Assembly (NCBI RefSeq): GCF_000720325.1
Contig: NZ_JOJM01000098.1
Location: forward strand, 1-17,551
DNA length: 17,551 bases
From: Streptomyces sp. NRRL B-1347
GTDB lineage: Bacteria; Actinomycetota; Actinomycetes; Streptomycetales; Streptomycetaceae
Direction: 5' to 3'
This document shows, piece by piece, positions 1 to 6,633 of this stretch (positions are counted from its first letter, which is position 1; every line of letters starts with the position of its first letter). The translations under genes were made by a program, and so were the position numbers. The notes beneath the pieces were generated by a model that searched no databases, was not told the DNA's origin, and was given only the letters and a program-made list of their open reading frames with translations.

Positions 1-318
1 GTCGCGCGTGACGTCCGGGTACGTCTCGCTGTAGCTGCCCTCCAGCCAGGAGTTGGCGAGCACGGCGGGGCCGCCGTGCCCGGGACCCCACACGCACAGC
101 ACGTCCAGGTCGCGCTCCCGCACGATCCGATTCAGGTGGGTGTGGACGAGGTTGAGCCCGGGTGAGGTGCCCCAGTGGCCGAGGAGGCGGGGCTTGATGT
201 GTTCGGGCCTGAGCGGCTCGGTCAGGAGGGGATTGGCGAGGAGGTAGATCTGGCCGACCGCGAGGTAGTTGGCGGCACGCCAGTGCGCGTCCAGAACGGA
301 GAGCTGGTCCTTGGCCAT
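1..318 (-). CDS. xfp: Phosphoketolase, N-terminal part (3' end outside window)
   Basis: The product is the first 106 residues of a xylulose-5-phosphate/fructose-6-phosphate phosphoketolase. This thiamine-diphosphate enzyme splits sugar phosphates with inorganic phosphate to acetyl phosphate and an aldose phosphate in the cytoplasm. The family's N-terminal signatures are visible: [19 protein letters not shown] near residue 10, then [19 protein letters not shown] and [20 protein letters not shown], which belong to the diphosphate-binding part of the active site. The ATG at 318-316 has GAGG five bases upstream and the protein start fits the family. It lies downstream of a universal stress gene on the same strand, but a strong hairpin at 503-540 separates them, so it probably has its own promoter in 319-500. 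Phosphoketolase next to Usp and Rv1733c-type genes recalls actinomycete dormancy clusters; that link is inference. Confidence 0.93.
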   Translation of the reverse strand, partial: MAKDQLSVLDAHWRAANYLAVGQIYLLANPLLTEPLRPEHIKPRLLGHWGTSPGLNLVHTHLNRIVRERDLDVLCVWGPGHGGPAVLANSWLEGSYSETYPDVTRD

Positions 319-502
319 GGGAAGCCTCGATTCCGTCGGGAGTTTCCGGGAGGCGGGGTGGCCGGGTTCCACGGCAGGTGCGGTTCAGGCCGGGTGAGTC
401 ACCCACGCCGACGGCCTGCCCCGCGGCGGGGGTGTGCCCCACTTGGGGGCGGCCCGGTCGGGGGTCGGCGGGGAGGGGGTCGGGGGCGGGCCGGGGCCCG
501 GA

Positions 503-540
503 GTGGTGCGGCCCTCCCCCTCCCGAGAGGGCCGCACCAC
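503..540 (-). terminator. Perfect 14-bp stem-loop after the usp gene
   Basis: Arms 503-516 and 527-540 are perfectly complementary (GTGGTGCGGCCCTC in the left arm) with a 10-base C-rich loop. There is no T-tract, as is usual for Streptomyces terminators. It lies about 80 bases past the usp stop codon and upstream of the phosphoketolase, so it should separate the two transcripts. Confidence 0.8.
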
Positions 541-563
541 GGTCACTCAGGCGTGCGAGGTGC

Positions 564-647
564 GGTCAGGTGTGCGGCATCACCGCCCTACGGTCAGGCG
601 TGCGACACCACCGCCACACGGTCAGGCATGCGGGACCACCGCCACCG
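564..647. repeat. Three tandem 28-bp repeats spanning the usp 3' end
   Basis: Copies start at 564, 592 and 620, each with GGTCAGG, and neighbouring copies match at about 23 of 28 positions. A weaker partial copy is visible at 541-563. The copy at 620-647 contains the last seven codons and stop of the usp gene. Read on the minus strand, the other copies carry a near-identical pseudo-tail (AVVSHA-stop, AVMPHT-stop) just beyond the real stop. It looks like local tandem duplication of the gene's 3' end. Confidence 0.8.
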
Positions 648-1491
648 GACACGCCGCGTGGTGCAGCACCGCGTGGTTCACCGAGCCGAGCTGCATGCCC
701 GCCTGGCCCGTGCGGCGGCGGGCGCCGACGACGAGGAGATCGGCGGTGGCGGCGGCGTCGAGCAGCGCGGTCCGCGGGCTGCCCTCGACGACCCTGCGGT
801 GCACGGGGACGGCGCTGTGGGTGCGGGCCAGGCCGCTCAGCGCCTGTTCGACCTGGTGCTCGGCGCGCTCCTGGTGGGTGTCGGCGGCGTCGGCCGCGCG
901 CGGCCGCTCCGGTGCCTCGTGCGCGGGGCAGCGCCAGGCGTGCACGACGTCGAGGGTGGCCCCGCGCCGCTGTGCCCAGCGGACCGCGAGGCCGAGCGCG
1001 GGCCGTGCGTCCGCGGCCTCGTCGATGCCGACGACGACCCGCCGGTGCCTCCCGCCGAGGTTCTCCTCCGCGCCGCGCACCACGATGACCGGGCACCGCG
1101 CGCGTGCGGCCACGGACAGGCCGACCGAGCCGAGCAGCAGGCCCGCGAGGCGGCCGCGGCCCCTGCTGCCGACGAGCACCGCGCTCGCCTGGCGGCTCTC
1201 GCGTATCAGCGCCGCCGCCGGGTCCTCGTCGAGCAGCTGGCTGGTGACCTTGACCGAGGAGCTGCGGCAGTGGGCGCGCTCGGTCGCGTCCGCGACGACG
1301 CGGTCCGCCTGTGCCCGCACCAAGGCGCGGTTGATGCCGAAGGACGGTTCGCGTCCCTCGTACCACTCCCAGCTCGACGCGTGCACGATCCGCAGCGGCA
1401 CCGCCTGGCGGTCGGCCTCGTCGACCGCCCAGTCCAGTGCCCGCAGGCTCGGCTCGGAGCCGTCGACGCCCACGATCAACGGATGCTCCAC
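622..1491 (-). CDS. Universal stress protein with two UspA domains
   Basis: The 289-residue cytoplasmic protein has two tandem UspA domains. Domain 1 begins with LIVGVDGSEPSLRALDWAVDEA and ends with the nucleotide-loop pattern VGSRGRGRLAGLLLGSVG. Domain 2 begins near residue 150 with VVVGIDEAADARPALGLAV and ends with VGARRRTGQAGMQLGSVNHAV, then CPVAVVPHA. The G-x2-G-x9-G(S/T) loops suggest ATP binding in both halves. The start is GTG at 1491 with GAGGGG about nine bases upstream; an ATG at 1498 lies in another frame. Actinomycete Usp proteins of this length are typically induced under hypoxia, stress or stationary phase. Two imperfect palindromes upstream (1573-1600 and 1655-1669) could bind a DevR/DosR-type regulator. 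The 3' end is locally triplicated. Confidence 0.95.
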   Translation of the reverse strand: MEHPLIVGVDGSEPSLRALDWAVDEADRQAVPLRIVHASSWEWYEGREPSFGINRALVRAQADRVVADATERAHCRSSSVKVTSQLLDEDPAAALIRESRQASAVLVGSRGRGRLAGLLLGSVGLSVAARARCPVIVVRGAEENLGGRHRRVVVGIDEAADARPALGLAVRWAQRRGATLDVVHAWRCPAHEAPERPRAADAADTHQERAEHQVEQALSGLARTHSAVPVHRRVVEGSPRTALLDAAATADLLVVGARRRTGQAGMQLGSVNHAVLHHAACPVAVVPHA

Positions 1492-1572
1492 GGGCCATCG
1501 CCCCTCTCGTCTCGTCGCGAACTGATCGGAGAAGGCCGTGGCGCGGTCCCCCGGGGCTTCTTCGGGGTGACG

Positions 1573-1600
1573 TCCGGGAGGACTTCAGGGCCTTCCCGGA
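1573..1600. promoter_or_regulatory. Imperfect palindrome upstream of usp, DevR-like
   Basis: TCCGGGAGG (1573-1581) and CCTTCCCGGA (1591-1600) form an inverted repeat broken by one base, around GACTTCAGGG. Its core GGACTTCAGGGCC resembles DevR/DosR boxes in layout (GGGAC...GGCCC). It lies about 80-110 bases upstream of the usp start. Assignment to a DevR homologue is inference. Confidence 0.35.
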
Positions 1601-1654
1601 TGACGCTGACACCGTGACGACGCGCGCGCGAGTGGCGAACAGGCCTGTACGGGA

Positions 1655-1669
1655 AGGCCGAACGGCCCT
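1655..1669. promoter_or_regulatory. Second GGCCG-AA-CGGCC palindrome between usp and the Rv1733c-type gene
   Basis: The core GGCCG (1656-1660), AA, CGGCC (1663-1667) is a perfect short inverted repeat. It sits in the divergent interval between the minus-strand usp gene and the plus-strand membrane-protein gene, so one regulator could serve both. The rest of 1492-1861 shows a weak TACGCT (about 1815) as a possible -10 for the plus gene and nothing else I can support. Confidence 0.3.
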
Positions 1670-1861
1670 GTGGCCGAGACCCGCCCGTCCGCGGGCGCGG
1701 GCCGCACGGGGCCGTCCGGTCCGGGTGACACGTGGCGGCGGGGCCCGGCGTCCCGTTCCCCTTCCGGACCCCGGCGGGGGCCGTCCGGCCCGCTGCCCGG
1801 AGCGGCCGGGCCCGCTACGCTCGAAGCCGCGAACCCCTTGCGTGGTGCGGAGGTCGACGCG

Positions 1862-2440
1862 ATGCGCTCTCGGGTTCTGTGGTGGCGCTGGCGACGCGGT
1901 CCGCTGCGCCGCCGCTCGGACGTGGTCGAGGCCTGGACGGTGCTCGTGGCGGGCGTCGTCCTGTTCCTGGGCGTGCCGGCGGCCGGGGCCGCCGCCGGGC
2001 TCGCCGTGCACGCGGACGCCGCGGAGGCGGCGCGGGCCGCGGCGGCGACCCGGCACCGCGTGACCGCGACGCTCATCGCGGACGCGCCCCCGCCGGTCCC
2101 GGCCGTGGGCACGGTGCCCCTGTACGACGTCCCGGCGCGCTGGACGGCCGCGGACGGCGCCGAGGTCACCGGCAACGCGCGGGTGATCGCGGGCAGTCGG
2201 CGCGGTGAGCACGCGGCCGTGTGGCTGGACGAGCGCGGCCGGGTGGCCGCGGCGCCGCCGAGCGCCGAGGACGTGGCCCTGCGGACGGCGAGCGCGGCCC
2301 TCCTCGCGGGCGCGGCCACCGCCCTGGTCGCGCTCCTGGCGCGGTGCGCGGTGTGCCGCGCCCTCGACCGGCACCGCCTGGCCGCCTGGGAGCGGGAGTG
2401 GCGCAGTACGGGCCCCCAGTGGGGCGGCTGGACGGCCTGA
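1862..2440 (+). CDS. Rv1733c-family membrane protein
   Basis: The 192-residue membrane protein has the layout of the Rv1733c family, named after a DosR-regulon protein of Mycobacterium tuberculosis. A basic N-terminus (LWWRWRRGPLRRRSDVVEAW) leads into membrane segment 1 at about residues 24-48. An external domain of about 90 residues follows, then membrane segment 2 at about 141-163 and a C-terminal tail rich in Trp (AWEREWRSTGPQWGGW). I chose the ATG at 1862 because GGAGG (1849-1853) lies eight bases upstream and the family begins at RSRVLWWRW; an in-frame start at 1670 would add a low-complexity leader. The function is unknown. The neighbouring usp and phosphoketolase genes fit a dormancy or hypoxia-related role by association only. 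Confidence 0.85.
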   Translation: MRSRVLWWRWRRGPLRRRSDVVEAWTVLVAGVVLFLGVPAAGAAAGLAVHADAAEAARAAAATRHRVTATLIADAPPPVPAVGTVPLYDVPARWTAADGAEVTGNARVIAGSRRGEHAAVWLDERGRVAAAPPSAEDVALRTASAALLAGAATALVALLARCAVCRALDRHRLAAWEREWRSTGPQWGGWTA

Positions 2441-2466
2441 CGCGGGCTCAGCTGCCGTGCCGCACA

Positions 2467-2498
2467 CGGGCTCGGGCGGCCCGCTCGGCCCGAGCCCG
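2467..2498. terminator. Bidirectional hairpin between convergent genes
   Basis: An 11-bp perfect stem, 2467-2477 with 2488-2498 (CGGGCTCGGGC and its complement), closes a 10-base loop. It lies between the convergent membrane-protein gene (ends 2440) and the SDR gene (ends 2511) and can serve both. Confidence 0.75.
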
Positions 2499-2510
2499 GC
2501 CGCGGATTCC

Positions 2511-3434
2511 TCAGCCGCTCTCGGTCGACGTCAGCCGCTTGGCGATCCACTCGACGGCCGAGTCGTGCCGCGGGGACCAGCCCAGTTCGGCGCGGGCCCG
2601 GCGGCCCCGCACCCGGCTGTTGGAGCCGAGGGCGTACACGGCCGGTTCGTAGCCCCACTCCTCGATGGCCGACTCGATGTCCCAGGGCTGCGCGGTGCCG
2701 CGGCCCAGGGCGTCGGCGATGGCCTGGGTCATCTCGCCGAACGAGGCCTCGCCGTTCTCGACGAAGTAGAAGGCTCCGGCGGGCGCCGACGCCAGGGCCA
2801 GCTCGTACAGGTCGGCGACGTCGTCGATGTGGACGTTCGACCAGATGTTGTGCCCGGGGCCGATGTGCCGGGCCACGCCGCTGGCCTCGGCCTGGCGGGT
2901 GAGCCGGGGCAGTTGCACGCTGTCGCGGGACAGGCCGTAACCGTGGCCGTAGATCAGGGTGTTGCACAGCACCACGGACCGGACGCCGCGCTCGGCGGCG
3001 GCCAGGACGAACCGGTCGAGGTCGACGCGCGGCGCCTTGTCCGGCTCGGCCTGCCAGTCGGTGCCCGGTGCGACGTCGGCCTCGGTGAAGACGCGCTCCG
3101 ACACCTCGCCGCGGGCGTCGTCGGCCACGATGCTGGAACCGCTGGTGTGCAGCAGGGGCTTGTCCGTGCCCACGAGCGCGGCCACGAGGGCTTCGACGGC
3201 GGGCCGGTGGTCGCTGTCCGCCGCGTTGATCACGGCGTCCGCGTCGCGTGCGGCGGCGCCGAGCACCGCCGCGTCGTCGAGGTCGCCCAGGACCGGGGTG
3301 ATGCCGCGCTCCCGCAGGGCCCGCGCCTTGTCCTCCGTGCGGGCCAGGCCGGTCACGTCGTGGCCGGTCTCCCTCAGCCGGGCGGCGAGGGAGCCGCCGA
3401 TGAAGCCGGTGGCTCCGGTGACGAAGATGCGCAT
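2511..3434 (-). CDS. NAD(P)-binding epimerase/dehydratase-like protein (atypical extended SDR)
   Basis: The 307-residue protein has an N-terminal Rossmann fold with GATGFIG (residues 7-13) directly after MRIFVT, the nucleotide-binding mark of extended or atypical SDRs. Further SDR landmarks are GDLDD (50-54), INAAD (69-73), HTSGSS (96-101) and CNTLIYGHG (157-165). The usual YxxxK active-site pair is not visible where expected, around 127-142 (DWQAEPDKAPRVDLDRF), so it may reduce by another mechanism or only bind nucleotide. The ATG at 3434 has GGAGG five bases upstream; a longer in-frame version to 3497 would run into promoter-like DNA. It follows ccr by 63 bases but has its own AT-rich upstream sequence, so it may be separately transcribed. 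The substrate is unknown. Confidence 0.85.
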   Translation of the reverse strand: MRIFVTGATGFIGGSLAARLRETGHDVTGLARTEDKARALRERGITPVLGDLDDAAVLGAAARDADAVINAADSDHRPAVEALVAALVGTDKPLLHTSGSSIVADDARGEVSERVFTEADVAPGTDWQAEPDKAPRVDLDRFVLAAAERGVRSVVLCNTLIYGHGYGLSRDSVQLPRLTRQAEASGVARHIGPGHNIWSNVHIDDVADLYELALASAPAGAFYFVENGEASFGEMTQAIADALGRGTAQPWDIESAIEEWGYEPAVYALGSNSRVRGRRARAELGWSPRHDSAVEWIAKRLTSTESG

Positions 3435-3497
3435 GTCGACCTCCAAGATTACTTGCAGACGCCGTATATACTTATGTGCAATACCGCGCGCACGCAA
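3435..3497 (-). promoter_or_regulatory. AT-rich promoter/operator between ccr and the SDR gene
   Basis: This short gap is unusually AT-rich for the window. It contains the 8-bp palindrome GTATATAC (3464-3471), flanked by TTGCA (3453-3457) and TGCAA (3477-3481) as outer inverted arms. On the minus strand the TATA-like run lies about 30 bases before the SDR start and could be a -10 element overlapped by a repressor site. The regulator is not identifiable. Confidence 0.45.
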
Positions 3498-4775
3498 CTA
3501 CTCGGCTTCGTTCCGCGCCCCCAGACCCGGCCGGGGGGCGAGGGCGAGCACGCCCACCTTGCCGGTGTGCAGATTGCACTGGACCAGGCGGGCGGCCTCG
3601 GCCGTCTCGTGCAACGGGTACGTGACGGTCAACGCGGGACGGACGTGCCCGAGGTCGAGCAGACGGTGAACCGCGGCCTGTTCGTGCAAGTTGGCGCCGT
3701 GGCTGCCGATGATCCGCTTGAGCCGCATCCACAGGTAGCGGTTGTCGAACTCGTGCCGGTAGCCGGTGCTGGACCCGCAGGTGACGACCGTGCCGCCGCG
3801 CCGGACCACGAACACCGAGACGCCGAACGTCGCCCGGCCCACGTGCTCGAAGACGATGTGCGGATCCTCGCCGACGGCGTCCCGGACGCACCGGCCGAGC
3901 CGTTTGCCCACCGCCGCGGGGTCGGCCGGTGCGCGCCCGGTCAGACCGATCCGCGCGCGGTCGACGACCGCGTGACAGCCGAGGGAGCGCGCGTACGCCG
4001 CCTTCTCCTCGCTGCTGACGACGCCGACCGCGATCCCGCCGCCGCTCCGCACCAGCTGTACGGCGTACGCGCCGAGTCCGCCCGCCGCGCCCCAGACGAG
4101 GACGACGTCGCCCTGGGTCATGCGGGCGCCGCGCTCGCCGACGAGCATGCGGTAGGCGGTGCCCGCGCACAGCGGATTGCTGGCCGCCTCCTCCCAGGTC
4201 AACCGCGCTGGTTTGGGCAGGAGTTGGCTGGCGCGGGCCACGCAGTAGTGCGCGAGGCCGCCGAAGTTCGTCTCGAACCCCCAGGCCACCATGGACTCGC
4301 CGAGCATTCCGTCGGCGTGCGTCGCGGGCTCCTCGTCGTCGACGTACACGGGCGAGACGACGACCTCGTCGCCCACGCGCCAGCGCCGCACCCCTGTCCC
4401 GGCGCGCACGACCACGCCGGCCGCGTCCGAGCCCACCGCGTGGAAGGGCTGGTCGTGGCGCGCCGCCCAGCGGCCGCCGCGCGCGAACCGGCGCAGATAG
4501 CCGAAGGTGGACCGCGGCTCGAACATCGCGGACCACACGGTGTTGTAGTTGATGCCGCTGGCCATGACGGCCACGAGCACCTCGTCCGGGGCGAGTTCGG
4601 GCATCGGCACCGGGCCCACGTGCAGCGTCTTGCGCACGTCCTTGTCGGCGACTCCGGTGAACTTCCCGGCGTCCTCGGCACGCAGGTGCACGGCCGTGTA
4701 GTGGCTGGGGACGTCGATGCGGGCCAGTTCGTCGGCGGGGGCTCCCGCGACGACCGCTGCGGCGAGCGGGTCCAT
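3498..4775 (-). CDS. ccr: Crotonyl-CoA carboxylase/reductase
   Basis: The 425-residue enzyme of the zinc-free MDR superfamily reductively carboxylates crotonyl-CoA, or a longer 2-enoyl-CoA, with NADPH and CO2 to ethylmalonyl-CoA or a homologue. In actinomycetes these products are polyketide extender units; in some bacteria they belong to the ethylmalonyl-CoA pathway. The match is strong throughout: GVADKDVRKTLHVG (41-54), INYNTVWSAMFEP (75-87), HDQPFHAVGSDAAG (107-120), AWGFETNFGGLAHY (164-177), Rossmann VWGAAGGLGAYAVQ (227-240) and GSHGANLHEQ (357-366). The CO2-site residues known from the family correspond to N78, F167, E168 and H359, all present. The ATG at 4775 has AAGGAGG six bases upstream. 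It follows the esterase gene by 40 bases, probably as one operon. Whether the substrate is crotonyl-CoA or a longer acyl chain cannot be told by reading. Confidence 0.95.
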   Translation of the reverse strand: MDPLAAAVVAGAPADELARIDVPSHYTAVHLRAEDAGKFTGVADKDVRKTLHVGPVPMPELAPDEVLVAVMASGINYNTVWSAMFEPRSTFGYLRRFARGGRWAARHDQPFHAVGSDAAGVVVRAGTGVRRWRVGDEVVVSPVYVDDEEPATHADGMLGESMVAWGFETNFGGLAHYCVARASQLLPKPARLTWEEAASNPLCAGTAYRMLVGERGARMTQGDVVLVWGAAGGLGAYAVQLVRSGGGIAVGVVSSEEKAAYARSLGCHAVVDRARIGLTGRAPADPAAVGKRLGRCVRDAVGEDPHIVFEHVGRATFGVSVFVVRRGGTVVTCGSSTGYRHEFDNRYLWMRLKRIIGSHGANLHEQAAVHRLLDLGHVRPALTVTYPLHETAEAARLVQCNLHTGKVGVLALAPRPGLGARNEAE

Positions 4776-4815
4776 GGTGGTCCTCCTTCGGGCTTCGGGG
4801 CGGCCGGGGCCGGGG

Positions 4816-5802
4816 TCAGGTCGCGGGCAGGCCTAGGCCCGCCGCGAGGGTGGGCCAGGACGCCTTGAACTCCCGCTGCCAGGACGGCCACGCGTGGGTG
4901 CCGCCGGGGTAGAAGTGGGTGCGCGCCGGGACGCCCCGGCGGCGCAGCTCCCTGGCGAACTCCTGGGCCTGGCCCCACAGCGTGCCTTCGAGGACGGCTC
5001 CTTCCAGGTTCCCGAAGTCGTCGCTGGGCAGGCCGCTGCCCTGGGACAGGTACAGGTGCGTCCCGGTGAGGTGCCCGGCCAGGGCGCGCGGATTGTGGCG
5101 TCGCCAGTTGTCCGCCTGGAACAGCACGCTGCCCCACAGGGACGAGGGCGGCCGCAGTTCCCGGGCGACGATGGCGCCCAGGACCGTGGGCATCCCGGGG
5201 GCCGTCGTGTCGAGGATGCCGCTGTACGAGGCCGCCGCGCCGAACGCGCCGCGACAGCGGGCGGCGAACGCCAGGGCGCCGTAGCCGCCGGTCGACACCC
5301 CGGCGACGGCCCGGGCGCCGCTCGCCCGGTACTCCGCGTGCAGCAGCGCCATCAACTCGTCGACCTGGAAGGTCTCGTAGTCGGGTGCGTTCCTGCCGTG
5401 GTTCCACCAGTCGGTGGGGATGCCGGTGGGTCCGGAGGACGGCATGACGGTGAGGACGTCCTTGTCGGCCAGGAACTCCTCGACGTCGGTCTCCCGGGTC
5501 CAGGAGGTGTGGTCGTCGTGGGCGCCCTGGAGGAGGTACAGCACCGGCCAGCGGCGCTCGGGCTCGGCCGTGAAGCGCGCCGGCAGGATGACGCGGACGG
5601 GCAGGTGGGTCCCGACGGCGGACGAGTACACGGTCAGGTCGAGCGTGCGCGCCCCCGCCTGCCGCTCGGAGACGACGCGGGCCCCCGCCGTGACGGGGGC
5701 GACGGCCGACGCGGGCGCGGCCCCGCCGAGCACGCCGCCCGCCACGAGCGACAGGGCGGCGAGGGCGGTGGCGACGCGGCGTCCGCGGTACCGGTGGGAC
5801 AT
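4816..5802 (-). CDS. Secreted antigen-85-like esterase (alpha/beta-hydrolase)
   Basis: The 328-residue exported hydrolase belongs to the antigen 85 / S-formylglutathione-hydrolase-like esterase family. It has a basic n-region (SHRYRGRR), a hydrophobic stretch and a signal-peptidase site near PASA (30-33). Core motifs: WPVLYLLQGAHDDHTSW (85-101), SSGPTGIPTDWWNHG (122-136), nucleophile elbow GVSTGGYGA (168-176, Ser170), and the C-terminal GGTHAWPSWQREF with the likely catalytic His, comparable to the HSW of mycolyltransferases. The acidic partner probably lies in DDFGNLEG. I chose the second ATG (5802) because TGAGG lies six bases upstream, whereas the ATG at 5814 has no ribosome site. It follows the thioesterase remnant by about 25 bases. 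In Streptomyces such proteins are not mycolyltransferases; an acyl-ester substrate is likely but unknown. Confidence 0.9.
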   Translation of the reverse strand: MSHRYRGRRVATALAALSLVAGGVLGGAAPASAVAPVTAGARVVSERQAGARTLDLTVYSSAVGTHLPVRVILPARFTAEPERRWPVLYLLQGAHDDHTSWTRETDVEEFLADKDVLTVMPSSGPTGIPTDWWNHGRNAPDYETFQVDELMALLHAEYRASGARAVAGVSTGGYGALAFAARCRGAFGAAASYSGILDTTAPGMPTVLGAIVARELRPPSSLWGSVLFQADNWRRHNPRALAGHLTGTHLYLSQGSGLPSDDFGNLEGAVLEGTLWGQAQEFARELRRRGVPARTHFYPGGTHAWPSWQREFKASWPTLAAGLGLPAT

Positions 5803-5826
5803 GCGGAACCTCATTTCGTACGGGCG

Positions 5827-6531
5827 TCAGACGCCGGGCAGGTCGCGGACGAGGAGCCGGGCGAGCGTGTCGACGACCGGCGGGTCGAGCAGCGCCAAGT
5901 GGTGGCCGGGCAGCGGCACCACGGTCAGGTCGGGGCAGTGCGCGTCCCAGCCGAGCGTCGCGTCGTCGCGCTCGTAGCGCGGGTCGCGGACCGTGTGCGG
6001 GGCGGGCTCGTCGGCCCGGTACAGCAGGGTCGGGCCCGGGTGGCGGCCGGGCGTGTGCCGCTCGCCGCCGCGCAGGTCCAGGTACGAGGCCCGCTGGTGG
6101 TCGAGCACGGCGCGGGGCAGCTCGACGGCCTGCTCCAGGCACTTCGTCACCAAGTCGATGCGCGCGGTGTCGTCGAGGCGTGCCAGCTCCTCGTACGGCA
6201 GCGCCAGGGGGCTGCCGTAGGTGCGCTCGACGTACGCGGCGAAGGCGGTGAAGCGGCGCCGCGCCTCGTCGTCGGGGCTCAGCTGCGCGGGCAGGGGCAG
6301 GACGGAGTCGAGGAGGACGAGCGCGGCGACGCGGCCGTGCGGGGAGAGGAGCCGGGCGGCTTCCTGGGCCAGGAGCCCGCCGTACGACCAGCCGCCGATC
6401 AGCCAGGGGCCTGCCGGGCTCCGTTCGCGGATCCGGCGGGCGAACTCGGCGGCCCGCTCGGGCACTTCGCCGTGCACCCGCAGACGGTGCGGTACCGGCT
6501 GCGGCAGCTGGACGAGGTCTTCGGCAGTCAT
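5827..6531 (-). CDS. Thioesterase domain protein, 5'-truncated
   Basis: This is an alpha/beta-hydrolase thioesterase of the kind that releases polyketide or nonribosomal peptide chains. Counted from the ATG at 6531, the elbow GGWSYGGLLAQEAARLL holds Ser49, ALVLLDSVLP holds Asp75 (26 residues on, as in PKS thioesterases), and PLPGHHLALLDPPVV holds His210/211. Recognisable thioesterase begins only near residue 21 (GEVPERAAEFARRIRE). The usual first 50 or so residues, including the strand and oxyanion-hole segment (typically PLFCVHPAGG-like), are missing. The DNA that should encode them instead reads on the other strand as the end of a PucR regulator. The start is uncertain (ATG 6531 or GTG 6576, neither with a good ribosome site). 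It is probably the 3' remnant of a type II thioesterase or a PKS/NRPS terminal domain, and likely inactive. It is followed closely by the esterase and ccr. Confidence 0.75.
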   Translation of the reverse strand: MTAEDLVQLPQPVPHRLRVHGEVPERAAEFARRIRERSPAGPWLIGGWSYGGLLAQEAARLLSPHGRVAALVLLDSVLPLPAQLSPDDEARRRFTAFAAYVERTYGSPLALPYEELARLDDTARIDLVTKCLEQAVELPRAVLDHQRASYLDLRGGERHTPGRHPGPTLLYRADEPAPHTVRDPRYERDDATLGWDAHCPDLTVVPLPGHHLALLDPPVVDTLARLLVRDLPGV

Positions 6532-6609
6532 CTGCACGATCCCGCGGCCCAGTTCGAGATGCAGCTGGTGCTGCACGCGCTGAGCCTGCGGCCGCGCCGG
6601 GAGCGGTAG
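6472..6609 (+). pseudogene. 3' stump of a PucR/CdaR-type regulator (C-terminal HTH)
   Basis: The plus strand encodes VHPQTVRYRLRQLDEVFG, then LHDPAAQFEMQLVLHALSL, and a TAG at 6607-6609. This is the C-terminal helix-turn-helix (HTH_30 type) of PucR/CdaR-family regulators, where the VHPQTVRYRL recognition helix and the following DP-xx-(R/Q)FE-LxLAL tail are hallmarks. About 45 residues remain of a protein normally several hundred long. Upstream of 6470 the same frame shows nothing PucR-like and the other strand becomes good thioesterase. The gene has therefore lost its 5' part at a recombination junction. It cannot be a shadow of the thioesterase, because the thioesterase reading over this stretch is the unconserved one. 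Confidence 0.8.
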
Positions 6610-6633
6610 CCGCAGGCCGTGCCGCGCGTGCGC

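Noticed and set aside
541..647. CRISPR-like array
   Set aside because: The 28-bp units are contiguous with no spacers, are degenerate, and one is part of the usp coding end.
175..1617. Long open frames on the plus strand opposite the usp gene
   Set aside because: They are Arg/Ala/Gly-rich shadows of very high GC DNA; the minus-strand frame has two clear UspA domains.
2205..4868. 887-codon plus-strand open frame across the SDR and ccr genes
   Set aside because: It has no domain resemblance and is fully explained by minus-strand genes with strong family matches.
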